From the NCBI GenBank assembly GCA_002811675.1, contig PDIM01000017.1, forward strand, positions 1-45,035: 45,035 bases of DNA. The letters are read 5' to 3'. The translations under genes were made by a program, and so were the position numbers. The stretch comes from Ichthyosporea sp. XGB-2017a (taxonomy: Eukaryota > Opisthokonta > Ichthyosporea). Position 1 is the first letter of the stretch. Each line of letters starts with the position of its first letter. Below are positions 1 through 14,300 of the stretch, in pieces. The notes beneath the pieces were generated by a model. That model worked only from the letters and a program-made list of their open reading frames with translations, ran no database searches and was not told where the DNA came from.

Positions 1-538
1 TTAACCTCGGGAGAAGAGGGTAGTCGCGCGGGGTGAGAGACGGGGGGGGAGGAGAATTTCGCCATGATCTATGGATTCTATATAATTTATATCCGCCTAC
101 TGATCACCGTGACCCGGACCTCCTCAACCTCTATACACCATGTACCATGGTCCTGGTCCTTTACTTATATATTAGTGCTAACTATGGACTACATAATGCT
201 GTTATAACTTATAATTGCCGGGCGACAAAAACTGTACCAACAGCTTTGAAAAAAATAAAAACAGTTATTAAAAGTCGCCCATAATTTAATGCACTTTAAG
301 TTCCTCTGGCCTACATGAATCCCGCATCTACAATAATATAACCTAGCGGCTAGCATGCAGCTAGTCGATCAATCATTTTATAGATTAGAGTGATCTCTAT
401 CAGACTTTATATTATGTATATATTCTGCACGAGTCCCGATCAGTGGTGCGCATGCTTTATAACGTAAAACAGCTAACAGCAACAGCGCCAGCTACATAAT
501 ATTTATAGTCTGTTCGACCTGCAGTGCAGCTAGGCTCC
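1..538. other. Non-coding left edge
   Basis: I find no convincing gene in these 538 bases. There is a G-run near 42-51 and AT-rich sequence with small TAGC/GCTA palindromes around 345-365. The segment lies downstream of the dehydrogenase that ends at 539 on the minus strand, so its right part is probably the 3' untranslated region and terminator of that gene. Confidence 0.6.
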
Positions 539-1830
539 CTAGTCGACGACGTCGACGTCACTGAAATATTCCGGGTCGATCATTACTTTTATACATCCAT
601 CCTTCATTGCTTTGGATGTTTCGAAAGCTTCAAGAAAGTCTTTTGCCTTAAATCGATGCGTTATTAGAGGTTTGACATTCACTTTGCCAGACGCAACAAG
701 CCTTAGGGCGGTAGGGTAGCAGTTAACATACCGAAAAATTCCACGTATATCGATTTCGCGGGCAGCAGCAGTTACTATGGGTAACGAGACAATATTTTTG
801 CCCATTCCAACAAGTACTATCGTTCCGCCCTTCCCTGTAGCATGTATTGCAGTGTGAATGGACGACTCTGCGCCGCTGCATTCAATTGTGCAATCTATTG
901 AAAAATTATCTGGTGTACATGTGCCATCATGCTGTGCACGATCGACAGCACTACGTCCAATTACTTCATGATGTACATATGCATGTTGGACTGACGTACA
1001 TGTATCAATGATCTTTGCGGCCATGACTTCACCATCTCTGGTGTCAACTTGGACCACATGGTCAGCGCCGATGCTTTTCGCAACATCCAGTCGGCTTTTA
1101 TCCAAGTCTGTAACAATTATTGTGCTTGCGCCAGCAGCTTTAGCGACCAGTACACTCACTAAGCCAATTGGCCCCGCACCACAAATCAAAACTCGAGTCC
1201 CTAGGGTAACCTTAGCTCTATTGCAAGCATGGACTCCCACTGCTAAGGGTTCAAGCATGGCACCCTCGTCAAAACTCACATGATCCGGAAGTTTGTAAAC
1301 AAAATCAGCTGGATGAGCATAGAAAGAACATAAAGAGCCATCTATGGGTGGTGTGGCGCAAAACGCCATACTATCGCATAGATTATACTTTCCAATTTTG
1401 CAAGACATGCATAACCGGCAAGGGATGCCCGGCTCAATAGCTACCCGGTCACCTACTCGTATGTTATTTACTTTATCACCAACCTTAACTACAACCCCGC
1501 TAGATTCATGACCCATAATCATAGGTTTCTTTAACTTCGCTACACCTTCGATTTCTCCATAGGTCCAATAGTGAATATCCGATCCACAAATACCTACAGC
1601 TTTCATTTTAATAAGGACATCATTATCGCTAATTAAAGGTTGCGGCACTTTTTCCTATTAGTAGTTCAAAAGCGAAGAGAGTGAATGTCACATATGTGTG
1701 CATATGTATACTAGCTTCGAAAAGATAAGCTTCTTACCACTCTCATGTCATTTGGGCCGTAAAGAACAAGGGCACGGTTGTGATCGAACACCATGTCTCC
1801 AGACTGACCTTCCTTTTCTACTCGCTTCAT
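539..1830 (-). CDS. SORD: Sorbitol/xylitol-type polyol dehydrogenase (zinc MDR family), 2 exons
   Basis: Likely an NAD+-linked polyol dehydrogenase that oxidises sorbitol or xylitol to the ketose in the cytosol. My model is exon 1 at 1738-1830 and exon 2 at 539-1654, giving 402 residues. The main frame opens at GTG without the usual N-terminus. An 83-nt intron (GTAAGA donor, TAG acceptor) joins it in phase to an upstream exon ending LYGPNDMRV, which supplies the missing first strand. The chosen ATG (1830) lies three codons after an in-frame TGA. Visible features are GICGSD with C54, GHESSG with H80/E81 (catalytic zinc), four cysteines at about 110, 113, 116 and 124 (structural zinc site), the Rossmann motif GAGPIG at about 190-195, and D214 after the next strand, which favours NAD over NADP. 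Residues about 249-280 hold an insertion that I do not expect in the family. The exact substrate cannot be read from sequence. Confidence 0.88.
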
Positions 1831-2349
1831 AGCAATTCAAGATTCATGAGAAGCTTCTTTAAGTGAACTGGGAATCAAAATGGGTTGGAAAATCATAAAA
1901 TGAACAACTTTGCTTATTATATTGGCGTCATGCATGGAATGTAGGACAGCAATTAAATTTTAATTACGAGGCGGGAGGCCGAGCGAGGTCCCCTAATTAC
2001 GAGTTCTAACCTCAGCAGTCAGCTGGGCTCTGCCCCAAGCGAGCGACCAAACCGGAAGGCTCGACCGACCGCGGGAAGCAGCTACAAGTAGGATCGAAAT
2101 GTTTTGTGGTACATGTCAGCGCTATCATAATCCTGTCCATGACCCCCATGTACGCTACGGGAACAGCCAGCAATGTAACGTAACTCTAAAGAAAGCTATG
2201 AAGTACATTTGATGGACTATGCCAGACTGTTTTATTGTGTAAGAGATTGTTGAACGTCAACTTATAATTTATATATACGCCGCAAAGCAATATCAGGGCT
2301 AATGTCATCCCAGGTACTCAATACAACATTTCGAATCTTTGGGAGGCTG
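1831..2349. other. Spacer between dynein and dehydrogenase
   Basis: This 519-bp gap separates two genes transcribed in the same (minus) direction. It should hold the dynein 3' untranslated region and the dehydrogenase promoter. A 10-bp direct repeat (TAATTACGAG at 1961-1970 and 1994-2003) flanks a GC-rich block. I see no gene in it. Confidence 0.6.
2231..2236 (-). terminator. Candidate poly(A) signal of the dynein gene
   Basis: AATAAA on the minus strand, about 115 bases past the dynein stop codon. The position is plausible, but no transcript data support it. Confidence 0.5.
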
Positions 2350-5300
2350 CTAATACACTTTAAGGGAACAAGCTACTCCTCTAGCTATCCATTTGCTTGT
2401 TTCACCTTCAGTTTTCACGTCGATCTCCATCACAAAATTACAATACTGTCTACTTGTTTGATACTTGTATACTGGACAAGAAAAGGTATTTCGCTCCCTT
2501 GGCTTGGCTTCATCTGCATTTGGCGCTGCCCACAAATGAACAACGGGCAAAACATGGATGCTTCGAATTGTTGACTTTGTAATTTGCCCTTTCGTCCTAT
2601 CGTAAGCTGCCCCTTGTAAATATACGCCATGTATAAATATACCTTCATTTGGAGCTTCTCTCACATGATCCCTATCACGACTTGTAACTTCGGAATTAAT
2701 TGCAAGACTTTCCATGGACCATTGCGTGTGAAAGCGCAAAGCCTCTTGTTTCACCACTGTAAGCAGTCCTTTAGGAGAGAAAAAATTTCCCAGAGAGAAT
2801 GAACTGGGACGTTCTTTATGAAGGCAATTCCACAGCTGATCACACCGAGCGTTAATGTCAACAAACCAAGCAGAAAGAGAAAAGGAGGTAATTCCCCAAA
2901 GCTTTTTCGTCCATTCATTTGGGACTTTGTTCTCCGAGAGAGCCGAAATTGCGTCACCTAAATCTTCCGTAGTGATCATGCCGCCCTTCAAAGCACTTTT
3001 ACAGTCGGCAAGAGTAGCTTTCATCAGAGCCAGAAGCTGTCTCATGGACTCAATTTCTCTGAGAATAAAGCTCCCAAAGGGACTCAAAGACCCTATTTTT
3101 TTCATTCGCTCAGCGACGTGCTCCCTGTGGAATTCTTTGGGTAACCTTTGCTTTAAATCGCCAATAAGTTCTAGAATTTGTTCTACAGTACCACAATTTT
3201 CGTCACCCTCCGGCCCATTTTTAGTTGATATGAAAGACAACTTCTCAAAAATGTACTCTGCATCTCTCTTGCGGTATCTAGCCTCCGCCGCACTTGTTAG
3301 TCCGTAGACTTCTGGACTTTCGACTAAAGGAAGGGAGTTGACAGTGGATAAAAGGCCCTCAAACTTCAGGTTATCTTGAAAAACAATTGAGGGAATTTGA
3401 TATCCCTTTTCAAATTCGAACTTTAAATTGCAAGAGTGAGCTCCAATCCATTTATCAACAAACAACGTTAATATCCTTTGGTCATAGGGATCAGTAATTC
3501 GCCCTCCATAGACGACTTCAGATATTGCGTATTTGATGGAGGAGAAAGATATTGTCGTTTTAGCAGTTGCGGCACTTTCGAATTGACGTAAAGCAAACAT
3601 ATACGCACTTTCAAGGTCACTAGTTCCCCATTGGTATCTATTGCACCACCCATAGTCTTGGAACTTTCTGCGAGACCTGATGACGCTATGAAGAAAACAC
3701 AAAGAATACAAGAATGGGACCCAAGCCGGGTTCTTTGATGCTATTATTTTATCTGATCCTACCCACATAAGACATCGCTTCATGCAGTCATTCAGATGGT
3801 ATGAAGGCTCTATGACCAGGCGTACACAAACATGCAAAAGAGATATTGGGAACCTTGGGGTTTGAGCTGACAGAATGAAGAGACGAAAATTTTCGTGAAT
3901 GCTATCAGAAGGACCTTCCAAAAGTTTCTCTATTTCGAGGAGCGTATCAATGGCATGCTCCGCATTCTGCAATATCACCCACGTTCCATTTTTCATTCCT
4001 TCTTTTACTAAAACCATGCACTTATTGTTTTGCTTGCTCCCTAAAGACACCGTAGCTACTTCTTTTTTCATTGACTTCGCAATACCCTCCAGCATTGGCA
4101 CAGGATCGGAACTCTCTTCAGTCAATATAGCAAGTAAGGGGCACATCTTGTTGCAAAGTGTTAGAGCTGCCTCCGGCTTTAAAGGTATTGGCTGAACATA
4201 CTGCTTTCCCAAAGTGTCACGGACATACAGTTTAAGAATTATTTGAAATCTGTCGGTCCTAAGAGCTCGCAGGATCATGAACTTCTGTAATTTGTTTAGC
4301 CTTTCATGTAGCCCATCAGGCAAAACACAATTTTCTGGTGTGTCACTGTCAATTATTTCTTTCCAAGAATGCTCGTACCGGGCCATTCGCGTGGGAACAT
4401 CATGAAATCGCTCAAAGTGAGAGAGGGCGATAATGTTTTTCCATGTTTCCTCAGTTACCCAGTCAGACGGTTTTCGGGGACCACTTTTAAGATCCTGATT
4501 TTGACCCCCTTTCAACAGAAATTCGTACTCTTCCTGTGACATATCCCCCTTCGTACGGGCTATTTTTGATGAAAGGAGCATTAGAAAAACAGGTTTATCT
4601 ACTTCATAAAGCCCTCTAGAGACAATTACATATACAATGTACGTGAGACATTCAATGATGTTATCTATCCTTTTACTTATCAAAGGGGATCTTTCAGCGG
4701 TCTCAACAGCGTGGTGGAATATCCTTAAGTACTGATCTAATGATGTTGAATACATGTTGTTTACGGAGCCCATTTCAGATACAGCTTCGTATACCACAGC
4801 GCCTCTGACAGCTATGGGGATATACTCTTGAACACTGTTTTGAATTTCTCTCTCATTAGCTTCTGTATAACTCAGTGTATTGTACGTTGCCACAAGTTTT
4901 TCTTTGGAAACTGTGAGCGACTCAATTAAATCCTCATTTTCGGCGAAGCTCTCACCAGCGCCAACAAGTAAGCCCAATGCATGCTGTTCTAAGTCCTCTG
5001 CTTGTTTTGCCAAAGCATTCAGATTTGCTTGCACTTGTTTTCGTTCGACTTCCAGATCCGGTTTTTCGTGGTTAACCACATTATTAAGAAGATGTTCGAT
5101 CAAGCTTTCCCTTGTGACAATGAAGTTAACAATATTCGCATGAGTAGCAAATTCTTCTGGTATATATGGGTTATTAAGCTTAGTAGCCATATAAAATCGA
5201 AAATTATGATGACAATCTATTTCTTTCTCCCCAAGCAAGAACTTGCTTAGCTTTCCCCCTAAACGAGTACTGGGAGTGCTCGTAAGCAACAGGGCTTTGA

Positions 5301-8300
5301 TATGAGGGTTTTCCCACAGTCGTTTCGGATCAGCATCTACAATAAGCAAAGCGTGACCTTTGAAAGCACAAACCTCTAGTTGACTTCTAAAAGTTTCAGC
5401 TGAATGTTTTGCTACAACAAGTCCTCTTGGGGTCTCCTTTTTAATAATCCATTCAACGCCCCTTCCTTGAGGATCCAACAACAAAGGCCATTTATCATTG
5501 TTAAGTGTAACAATACACGCATTTTCCACGGATAATCTGTCTGAGGATAAACTGTCTGCAGTCCATCCCTTTATAGTGTTCTTGTCTACCAAGAAATCAA
5601 CCAAGGAAATGTTTTCTTTCACTTTGATCTTAAGTTTTAGACAAATGTTCAAAAAATCGTTCTCAAGTTTCTCTCTAAATACCGCGTTGAATGGTCCACA
5701 GAAGCACAGAAAGGCAGAAGATATCAATGAATTGCCAAGTGTCGATGGCAATAGCGAGGAATATAGCTCTGATTGCGTAATCCATTTGTTTTTGGCTGTC
5801 TGCAGACTATGGAGTAGGCTCTTTGCGCTTTGAAGGCGTGTTTCATAGTTGCGCTTCTTTTCATAGATGGTCTGTCTTTCACTGAGAGCTTTGTCATACT
5901 GTGCCTGAAATGTATCAAGCTCTTCGGTGCATTTTGTAATATTAACAGATATTTCCTTCATTTTTGCGCTTACATTTGCTATGTCATCGTCTTCACTTCT
6001 AAAACTTACTTTCGACTCGGCCAAAGGCATGTTAACAGAATTAATAATCTCTTTCTGGGCGTCATTGGTCAGGTCTTGCTCAGAGGCTGTTTCACATGCA
6101 GTTGGCCTATGACTTTCTAACTTGGCATCCCATGTTCTTTTCAATACTAAAACGAATTCTAATAGAACAGCACAAAACTCAGAAATTTTTCTGACAGATG
6201 AGACAGTTAACTCGTCAATACCTAAATATGGCTCTAGAAGCTCTACTATTTCTCTGTCCAAAGCCTCCATGCTGTAGTTAATAAGCGAATCAAGAAACCA
6301 AGTATCTCCCATTACTTGAACTGCGATGTTCCACGAGTCTTCAATTTTAAGAAGCTCTTGCGATGTGTCCACTGGCAGACAGACAGGTTCCAACGGTTTC
6401 CTCAAAATGACTAGAATCATATCCATTACCAGTTTAATTTGTGGGGGAGGATCGGCATTACTTCTAAGAAAATCTACGTCGGTTTTAGAGAGCATGCCGA
6501 CATTTGAAAAACATCGATTCAATAAATCAATATTCGCTTGATTTACTTGCTCTTCGGACATAATGGATACATCAAAGCCATCTTCTGCATTTAACGAACT
6601 AATGACTGGTGCAACAGCAATTTGAAGCTGTAAAAGTGCCGACTTTTCCCTTTCTAACTTTAGGGCGGCACCTTTCACATTTGCTATAAAGTTTTCCGCA
6701 ACATGATCAGCTTGAGCAAGTTCAGTTTGGTACACTTTTAACTGCTCCTCCATATTATGAAGTTCCTCTTTGGTTGTTTTAAGTTTCTCTAGACCTACTT
6801 CCATCATATTAATCTGAGAATTATATTTTTCCCTTTTGGTTGTATAAAGAGATACCAATTGATTAAGGAATACGATGTACGTTTTTGGTGTAACTCTGAT
6901 ATCCTGTCCTCTTTTTCCATGGTATTCTTTGCATGCGTTTTCCACAACACTATGTGCCTCTACTAAATATTCAGTTACTTTTTTCCTCTCTTTTTCTTCG
7001 AGTTCAAAATGGTCGGTCTCCGAAAGAACTTTCTCAGCTATGTTTTGCAATGCATAAACTGGCCACGGAGAAAACATTATAAGTTGACAGCCTGAGATAA
7101 AGCCAGAGAATGTTCGCGTTGTCTTCCTCAAAATACCATCACCTTTAGGAAATGACATTACAAAATGCAAGTTGTTCCTCACACGAGAAAGAAAAAACTC
7201 ACCGGGGTTGCCAAGACATGCAGGGTTTTCATTCTTAATAATCGGCTTCATTTCATTAAGCAGCATTTCCATTTCATCTTGCTTAAATAAGGTATATATT
7301 TCACTCCCATTACCAATCAGGATGTCGTTGATAATGCTCAAGATTGCCATATCAATTATTTCACTATAATCCAGTAGAAAAGTAACTTTCTTGTTACTAA
7401 AGCCAGCAAGTCGATATACAACCCGAAGTTCATCCATAAAATCGGTCACTTCATAACTTCGCGTTCCTTTAAGTTTATATAGCACATGGTCACACGCATA
7501 AGCAGCCAATGTAGCCAGTGACTTGCGGCCGTTACTTGACGTTCCGACAAGAATACAATGCCCATTGCTAATGTTGATAATTCTGGATATACGTAGAATA
7601 TATCGAATGTTATCCTCGAATAGAACAATGTTCAATCTGCTCAAAGGATTCTGTTCATTATACAAGCTCAAATATTTGTTGCAGAGAAGGGTGATTTCTG
7701 AAAATTCAACCTCGCGGTATTCCTGGTTTTCGAAACGTTTGATATCTAAACTTTTCCTATGGATATCTTGGGGATCACAAAGCTCACCAAATAAATCTTT
7801 TTCGTTGTGCAAATCATCCGAAGAAATTTCCAGAGTTTCTGTAATGTACTTTTGCAACAGGTTCTTCACCCATTTAATATCTTGAGAACTGTCCATGCGA
7901 TCTGTATATACTCTCATACTCTCATGCAAAAATATCTTGGCTATGGCCAATTTGTCCTCCCACATGCCTAGAGGTACTCTGAGAACTCGCCAAAAGACAT
8001 TGGCTATTGTGTGATAATCAAACTCATAGAACCAATTTGCTATTGTAGGAAGCATATTATTTCTGATACTATCAAGAATAGATATAGACATAGATATAAG
8101 TTTTCTCGAGAGACCTCTTACCGAAGGTAGGGCATCGTGGTCCCCAAAAGTAAGAAATAAAGGCATAAGTGTTTGATTAAACAACGAGTCTTCATTAGGC
8201 TCTATAATATCAAATATGGCAAACTGTGTTTTCAACCTTGAAGAAATATCGTTTGACCCTCCTATGGGCCTTTTCATAGCAGCTATCACTGTGCACTCTG

Positions 8301-11300
8301 AAATGTGTTTCCACTCCCCTGGATTATGAAGATCATAAACACCCTTGTCCTCGATTAGCTGACGGACGATCTCACATGTATAGGGTCTCCCCGAGCTTTC
8401 ATCACTACCAACTAAGCTGATGTCGTCAATGAATATGTTTAGCTTTTTTCCATCGTCAGCCCCGTAGATGTGCCCTTGCCGCCTGCGAACACAAGAATCC
8501 AGAAAATTATGAAATACACAAGGTGTTGTTATGCCAGAGAATGAAATTCCTTTCGAAACAGTGGAGTTAGGCTTCGTTACGCTCAAAAAATTCTTAATAA
8601 TGGAGCTCTTACCCACACCCCCATTTCCTGTCAGTAACGTATTTCCCCCCGCTTTGTGTACGAGACTGAGTAGATGAATGATTCGGACACTATGAGGAGT
8701 TGATATAAATCTAGCCATATTTGCATTACTTATTTCAATGGACTTTGGTGCCGGAACTTTAGACTGCCATGTTTCCCACTCATACGTCTCATCTAAATAA
8801 AAATCGTATATCGAATGGAGCTCATCTACAAGAAAGCATTTAGAAATCTCAACAACAAAATCATTGAATTTCACTCTGTCATTTCCCGATAAAAGTCCGC
8901 CAAAAGCCCATGTCGCGGCAAAGAAAAATATCCGCTGATATTGAATATGGGACAGTCCTTCACTGAAATCAGCAGATTCAGACAGCATTGCCTCTAGAAG
9001 TTTTAGAAACGTTTTTACTATACCAGTTGTGCAAGTACTAACAACAGGATTTAGCTCTGTTGAATGAAATACGAAAAGTTTTCCCATGTTTGCTTCGCAC
9101 AAGTCGCGAATAACACCACTTTCAATTGACCGTCTTGTTTTAAGCCATGCGTCTATCAATGGCTTCCATCCCAAACAGTTTTCGGGAATATAAATCACGG
9201 CTGATCTAGAAACTGCAGCCGGAGATGCGCTAACGAGGTTTGTAGTTTCAAATATTAGCTTTATCTGGCCTGCAGATTGAAGCCTGTCGCCATTGTTAAG
9301 CGCAAGTACTCCATCTTCGTCTAAAACGCTGCTAATGTGGTCCATCCACTCCCGATTAGTTGGCCCATCAAAGCAAAACCACGTAACTGTGCTTTTTGTT
9401 TTCGTGGCTTTTCTCCACAAAGATGACACTATACCGTCTACCCAGTCTCGTGCAGGTGAAAAATATCCAAACAAGCTGCCAACTGACACTGAGCAAGGAC
9501 TTATTTTTTGCATCCGGTGAGATGAATCACCATCGTTGTGAATACGATTCAAACCTCCAATTAAAGTTTCAATGCACTTGCTCTTTCCACAGCCTGTTGG
9601 CCCAACCACCGCCACCCCAGTCCTGCTATTGCTTGCTATATTCAACTCTGCCACTTTCTTAAACCATGCGCTGTGAGCAATAAGGCCGGTTTCTTCTATT
9701 TGTCTATTAATAGCATTCTCAAATTTCATATTTTTGAGAACTTTTGGAGCAGACGAATTCCCTTGTTCCCTGAAAGTGTCATTCAAATAGGTTTTAAAGT
9801 GGAAAATATCCTCTTGAACAAGTCTAGGGAAGTTCAGTTCTCTTATAAGGAACTTGACGACAGCAGCTTGAGACTTTGCATCAATGACTTGCATGGCATT
9901 TTCCTGCTTAAAACATATAACTCGCTCAACCAAATAACATATTGCTCTAAGCCCAAAGTCATAATGAAATTGTTGTGACAAATGCTCCGCACACATTTTA
10001 TAAAATATAAAAATCTTTTTAGCAAGGGTCCTTGCGTCTAAAAATCCGAATGCTCCTAATCTGCACCGCACAATGATTTCCGTTTCAGGAAAAACCATAG
10101 CTATCCCCCTAAAAGAGCATTTTAAATTGATAGGAATGGAAAAGTCGCTTTTGTCGCCAGTGTTAAGAGTCATAAAAAATGCACATTTCACATTTACTTG
10201 TAGTATTTGACCATCTGTAAAGTTACAAGAATTGCAATACTGCTTCAGAGCGGCAAAAATGCATTTCAATTGCTCTGCAAAAACGGACAACACTGATCCT
10301 TTTACAGCTTGAATAGCATCAAAACACCCCCATGAGCCACTTTGCACTATTCCTTTTATCATACGACCAAGAACAACATGATCAATTTGCTCAGTGCAAT
10401 TGAAAACTACAGTATAATTACCAGTTGTAAATCCCAAATCTTTGACCAATTCACTTTTACCAGTGCCAGGCGGTCCGAAAGGAACTCCAGCCTGAAAAGC
10501 CTTCACTGTTTGGGTTAGTGCCAAAATGCACTTTTCAGTCAAGGGCGTTACCACAATTCTCCTCTGAGATCCCAGAAATTCATGATTAAACGAGCATCGT
10601 ACATTTGCTATATGAACTATGACCTTCGCTTTATCTTTGTTATAGTAGTGTCGACAATGCTTTTGCCACTCAAAGTCTATAACATCCTTCGTTCGCTTTC
10701 GGCTAAGCTCATCCAGAATATCTCTCTGCACAATTTTAGCTACAATTACAGATTCCAACTTAAGCGTATCAAGTTTGGTAACCAACTGAGTTGTATCTTT
10801 CCCATTTAGAACATCAGAAAGTTCTTGTATTTCCATTGCCATAACCTTCGAAGCATTCGAGAACGCCTTTTTGTCTGTTCTAGCAGATATAAAAGTGTTT
10901 TCAGTCATTTGTGTCCAATGCATCTGAACTCCAATCAACGCAACTTGGCATTCGTTCTTTAGAGCAATTACATTGGCATCGACACCTAGAATATCTTTAC
11001 CTACGCGACTTATTCTTAGCTGAAGGGTTTTCCTCATTTCCTCAAGTAAATCTTGCATCATACGCTCAATCTTTCCATCAAATTTAACAGTAGTTTCAAA
11101 GTGCATGACATCCCCTTCACTTGATTGAACTCCAATGACATTCCCTCTATCATCAGGATCGAGAAGCAAAGCCGTTACGTTTCCATATATTGATTTAAGA
11201 TGTGGCATAACAGTCTCCAAACTATCTGTATTGCTTAGCATTGCTAGAAGTGCGGGATCTGAAACAAAAAAGAAACGAGGGAACGTTTGACGCTTAGCAT

Positions 11301-14300
11301 GAAGATATTCTACCAAAGACTTTTGGCACAGCTCCAGTTGGTCAGACAAGTGCTGTAAAAGATGTTTGAGGGCATCATTCCCATAACAGCATTGGATTAC
11401 ATTTGGAACTTCATGCGCTTTGGTCATGATTCGTCTCCAATTCTTATCGATCATGATGAACCTTTCAGTTTCTTGTGGAAGCTCTTTCGATATTATTTCA
11501 TCATCAAAGACCGCCTCCATATACATCCACAGATTTTGAACAGCAAGCCATTGCTCAATTACATCGCTAACAGTCCCAAGTATGCTAACCCAGTTAGTAA
11601 CCTCTTCGCGCAAAGGAGCAACATATTTTGAGTTCAACATTGTTCCTATAGTAATCTGTGATTCTTCAAGCATCTCAAGAAGTTTACCTACTTCCCCTAT
11701 ACTTAAAGTTATTTCCCCGTGCCCTTTAAAGTTCTCGAAAACTAAAACTTGTTCCGTCCAATCCTCTTCAATTTGGGTTATCATAACTTCTATTTCCATT
11801 TCACGATTGGCCGCAATCGTTATCTCATTCAAGTCTTCCCGGAAACGCAAAAGATCGGCATCAAGTAGGTGACTTAACTTAAAGTAGTTCGTATCAAGAT
11901 TAAAAGATTTCCCTGTTATATTCATTACCTGAAGCCAATGCCTGTTCTTTATAGATTCCGACGAAAGCGATATTAACACAGGCAACGTTTCTTGGTATTC
12001 TTTAATATAATTCTTGATATCAACCCCCGCTTCCCATTCCTTTACCCTCCTATCGAGCTTTTTGTCTTCTTCTTCAAAAATCAGCACTTGCTTTTGCAAA
12101 TCAAAGAGATCAGCTTTCTCCCATAAAGTATCTCTCACTGTGGTATCAAATATGACCAGTTTTGAGTATAAGCCATACAGGGAATTAAGCAAATTCAAAT
12201 CTTCACCGGTTTTTTGCAGCTCGGGATAAGAAGTGACAGGAATTCCAAATAGATTCTCACCTTCAGCAAAAAGCAAACTATCTTTCACTTTGTCTTCATA
12301 CAACCGGGAAAAATTTTTCAATCGTCTAATGCCAGCCGATGGGTTGAGCCCAAGTGCTAGGGGTCCGTTTGCATCAAAGTCATTGCGAAATTGAATAACA
12401 TCTACTGTAAACGCCTTAATTTGCTTTTCCAATTCTCTTCGAAACCGAGTTTTGATTGCTTCAAGCTCGTTATCTTTCCGAATAACCTTGTTCTTTAATG
12501 ATTTCCACTTCGATCTCAGTTCATTTGCCTGTTCAATTTCTTGATGGGGTAACCTTACAGAGTATTGTGAAAGCAAATTATACATATCTTCTACTGGATT
12601 AAACAAGACATCTAACTCGAGGTCCTTGTCCTGCACTTCATCTAAAATTTTCATCATTTTCTTTAGATCATCCAATGAAGACACCTGGTTGTCCAGCAGA
12701 GCTGTACTATTCTTGATATATTCCAAATAGCCTTCTAGAGCTTTATGTGCGTTTGTATGCAAATTTTGGGCATATTTTGCCTTCCAAGAGCTAATTTCAG
12801 CCTTCAGAGCAAACTTTAAAGATTCTGTGCAAATGCACAGTGGCCCGATGTTTTGGCAAATTGGAATACTCATGAGATCAGCTTCTACATTAACAAAAGC
12901 TTGGATTTTCTCTTCAAAGTCCTGCACAGAAGGATGTGTGGCCAGAAATTTGTTGTACTCGGTTTGCATATTCAAAGTCCACAGGTGACTGAATCTGCTG
13001 AAGTCTTTCAAATAGTCAACTACTTTGCTCCTCCAGCTTTCTACAGCTCCAGACAAAGCAAATATTGATTTGATAATATTAGGGTCATCGACAACTAAGG
13101 GATAAAAAGACTCTTTAACTATAGTCTCATTCCCAGTAGAAATGTACCAAATTGGTATATGGGATGATGCAGATAGTACAGACGATACAGTGTTTGAGAC
13201 GCAATGACGAATTTTTTCAAGGCTAGGATATATTCCAAAGTCTGGAACATTTAATTCCACATCTACTTTTAGAAGAGGGGTGCAAACACTGCTCTCTTCA
13301 CGATCATCAGAGCTATTTAATTCGTCCCTGTTACAACACATTAACGCTTGAGTAAGCTCATTCAGAGTATTCTTTACGCAGTTTATCAGTGCTAACCTTA
13401 GTAGATGTGCATAGTGCATGAAAAATTGATCAACAGTGGCTTCTGTTACTACAACTTGAGGATCTGAGCTTATAAACTTGATTATGAGTTGTAAAGCGTT
13501 CTTAATAGAATCACTTCTTTTTGATATTTCCTTCGTGGTATTTGGAATACTTTCTCTCTGAAGATTCATAAACTCTTCAAGGGAGCAGCTCTCTTCTGGT
13601 ATAATAATTAGCCTACAATTGCTGATTGCTTTCAATGATGACCATACGTCTCGAACAAGAACAGCGTTGACACTTTCCAGAAGAGCTTCGAGCTTTTTGA
13701 ACGAAGACAGAGCCCTATACAAATAAGCATCTATGTTCATCAATCCCCAGCTTAAAACAGATAGGCCAGGCTCAATCTTTGAATAGACATTTCGAAGATG
13801 GCCGTTCAGTAACGCCCCAAGATTCGGCTCTATCATAGACCTGATATTTCGAAACCTTTTCAGCATGGCGGTGAGCTGATCATGGTAGGACCGAAGTTTG
13901 CAGTCTTGTGACAAAAGGTGTTTTGCTTGAGAAGGAACATCCATGTTTAATCTATAAAAGCCTCGAGCCTCTTTCGTAATTTCTAACAAATTATAATCAA
14001 GATTAACAGTGAGCTCATGCGTCTTTGCATTTTTCACAAGAAGAGGGGAATTAAGACTCAGTCGAAGTGATTCTAACTTATGTATCCAGTGATTGTGCCA
14101 CAAAGTTTCAAATTCAATGAGGGCCGAAGCAACTTTGTTATACACTTTGATAATTTTTTTTCCTTCTCGCGTTGTGGTTACTGTTTTGAATTGCTTGAAT
14201 GCACTCATAGGCGTTTCTATGCGTTGGAGAAGATGTCGAGACCACCTTATGTACCCAGATATTTTTCCAGAATTTCGTTCTACTGGGGGATTGTCCTTAA

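Noticed and set aside
7519-7550. Arginine instead of lysine in the fourth dynein P-loop (R2833) as a second defect
   Set aside because: AAA4 of many axonemal dyneins reads GSGRQS, so the change is within the family range and not evidence of decay.
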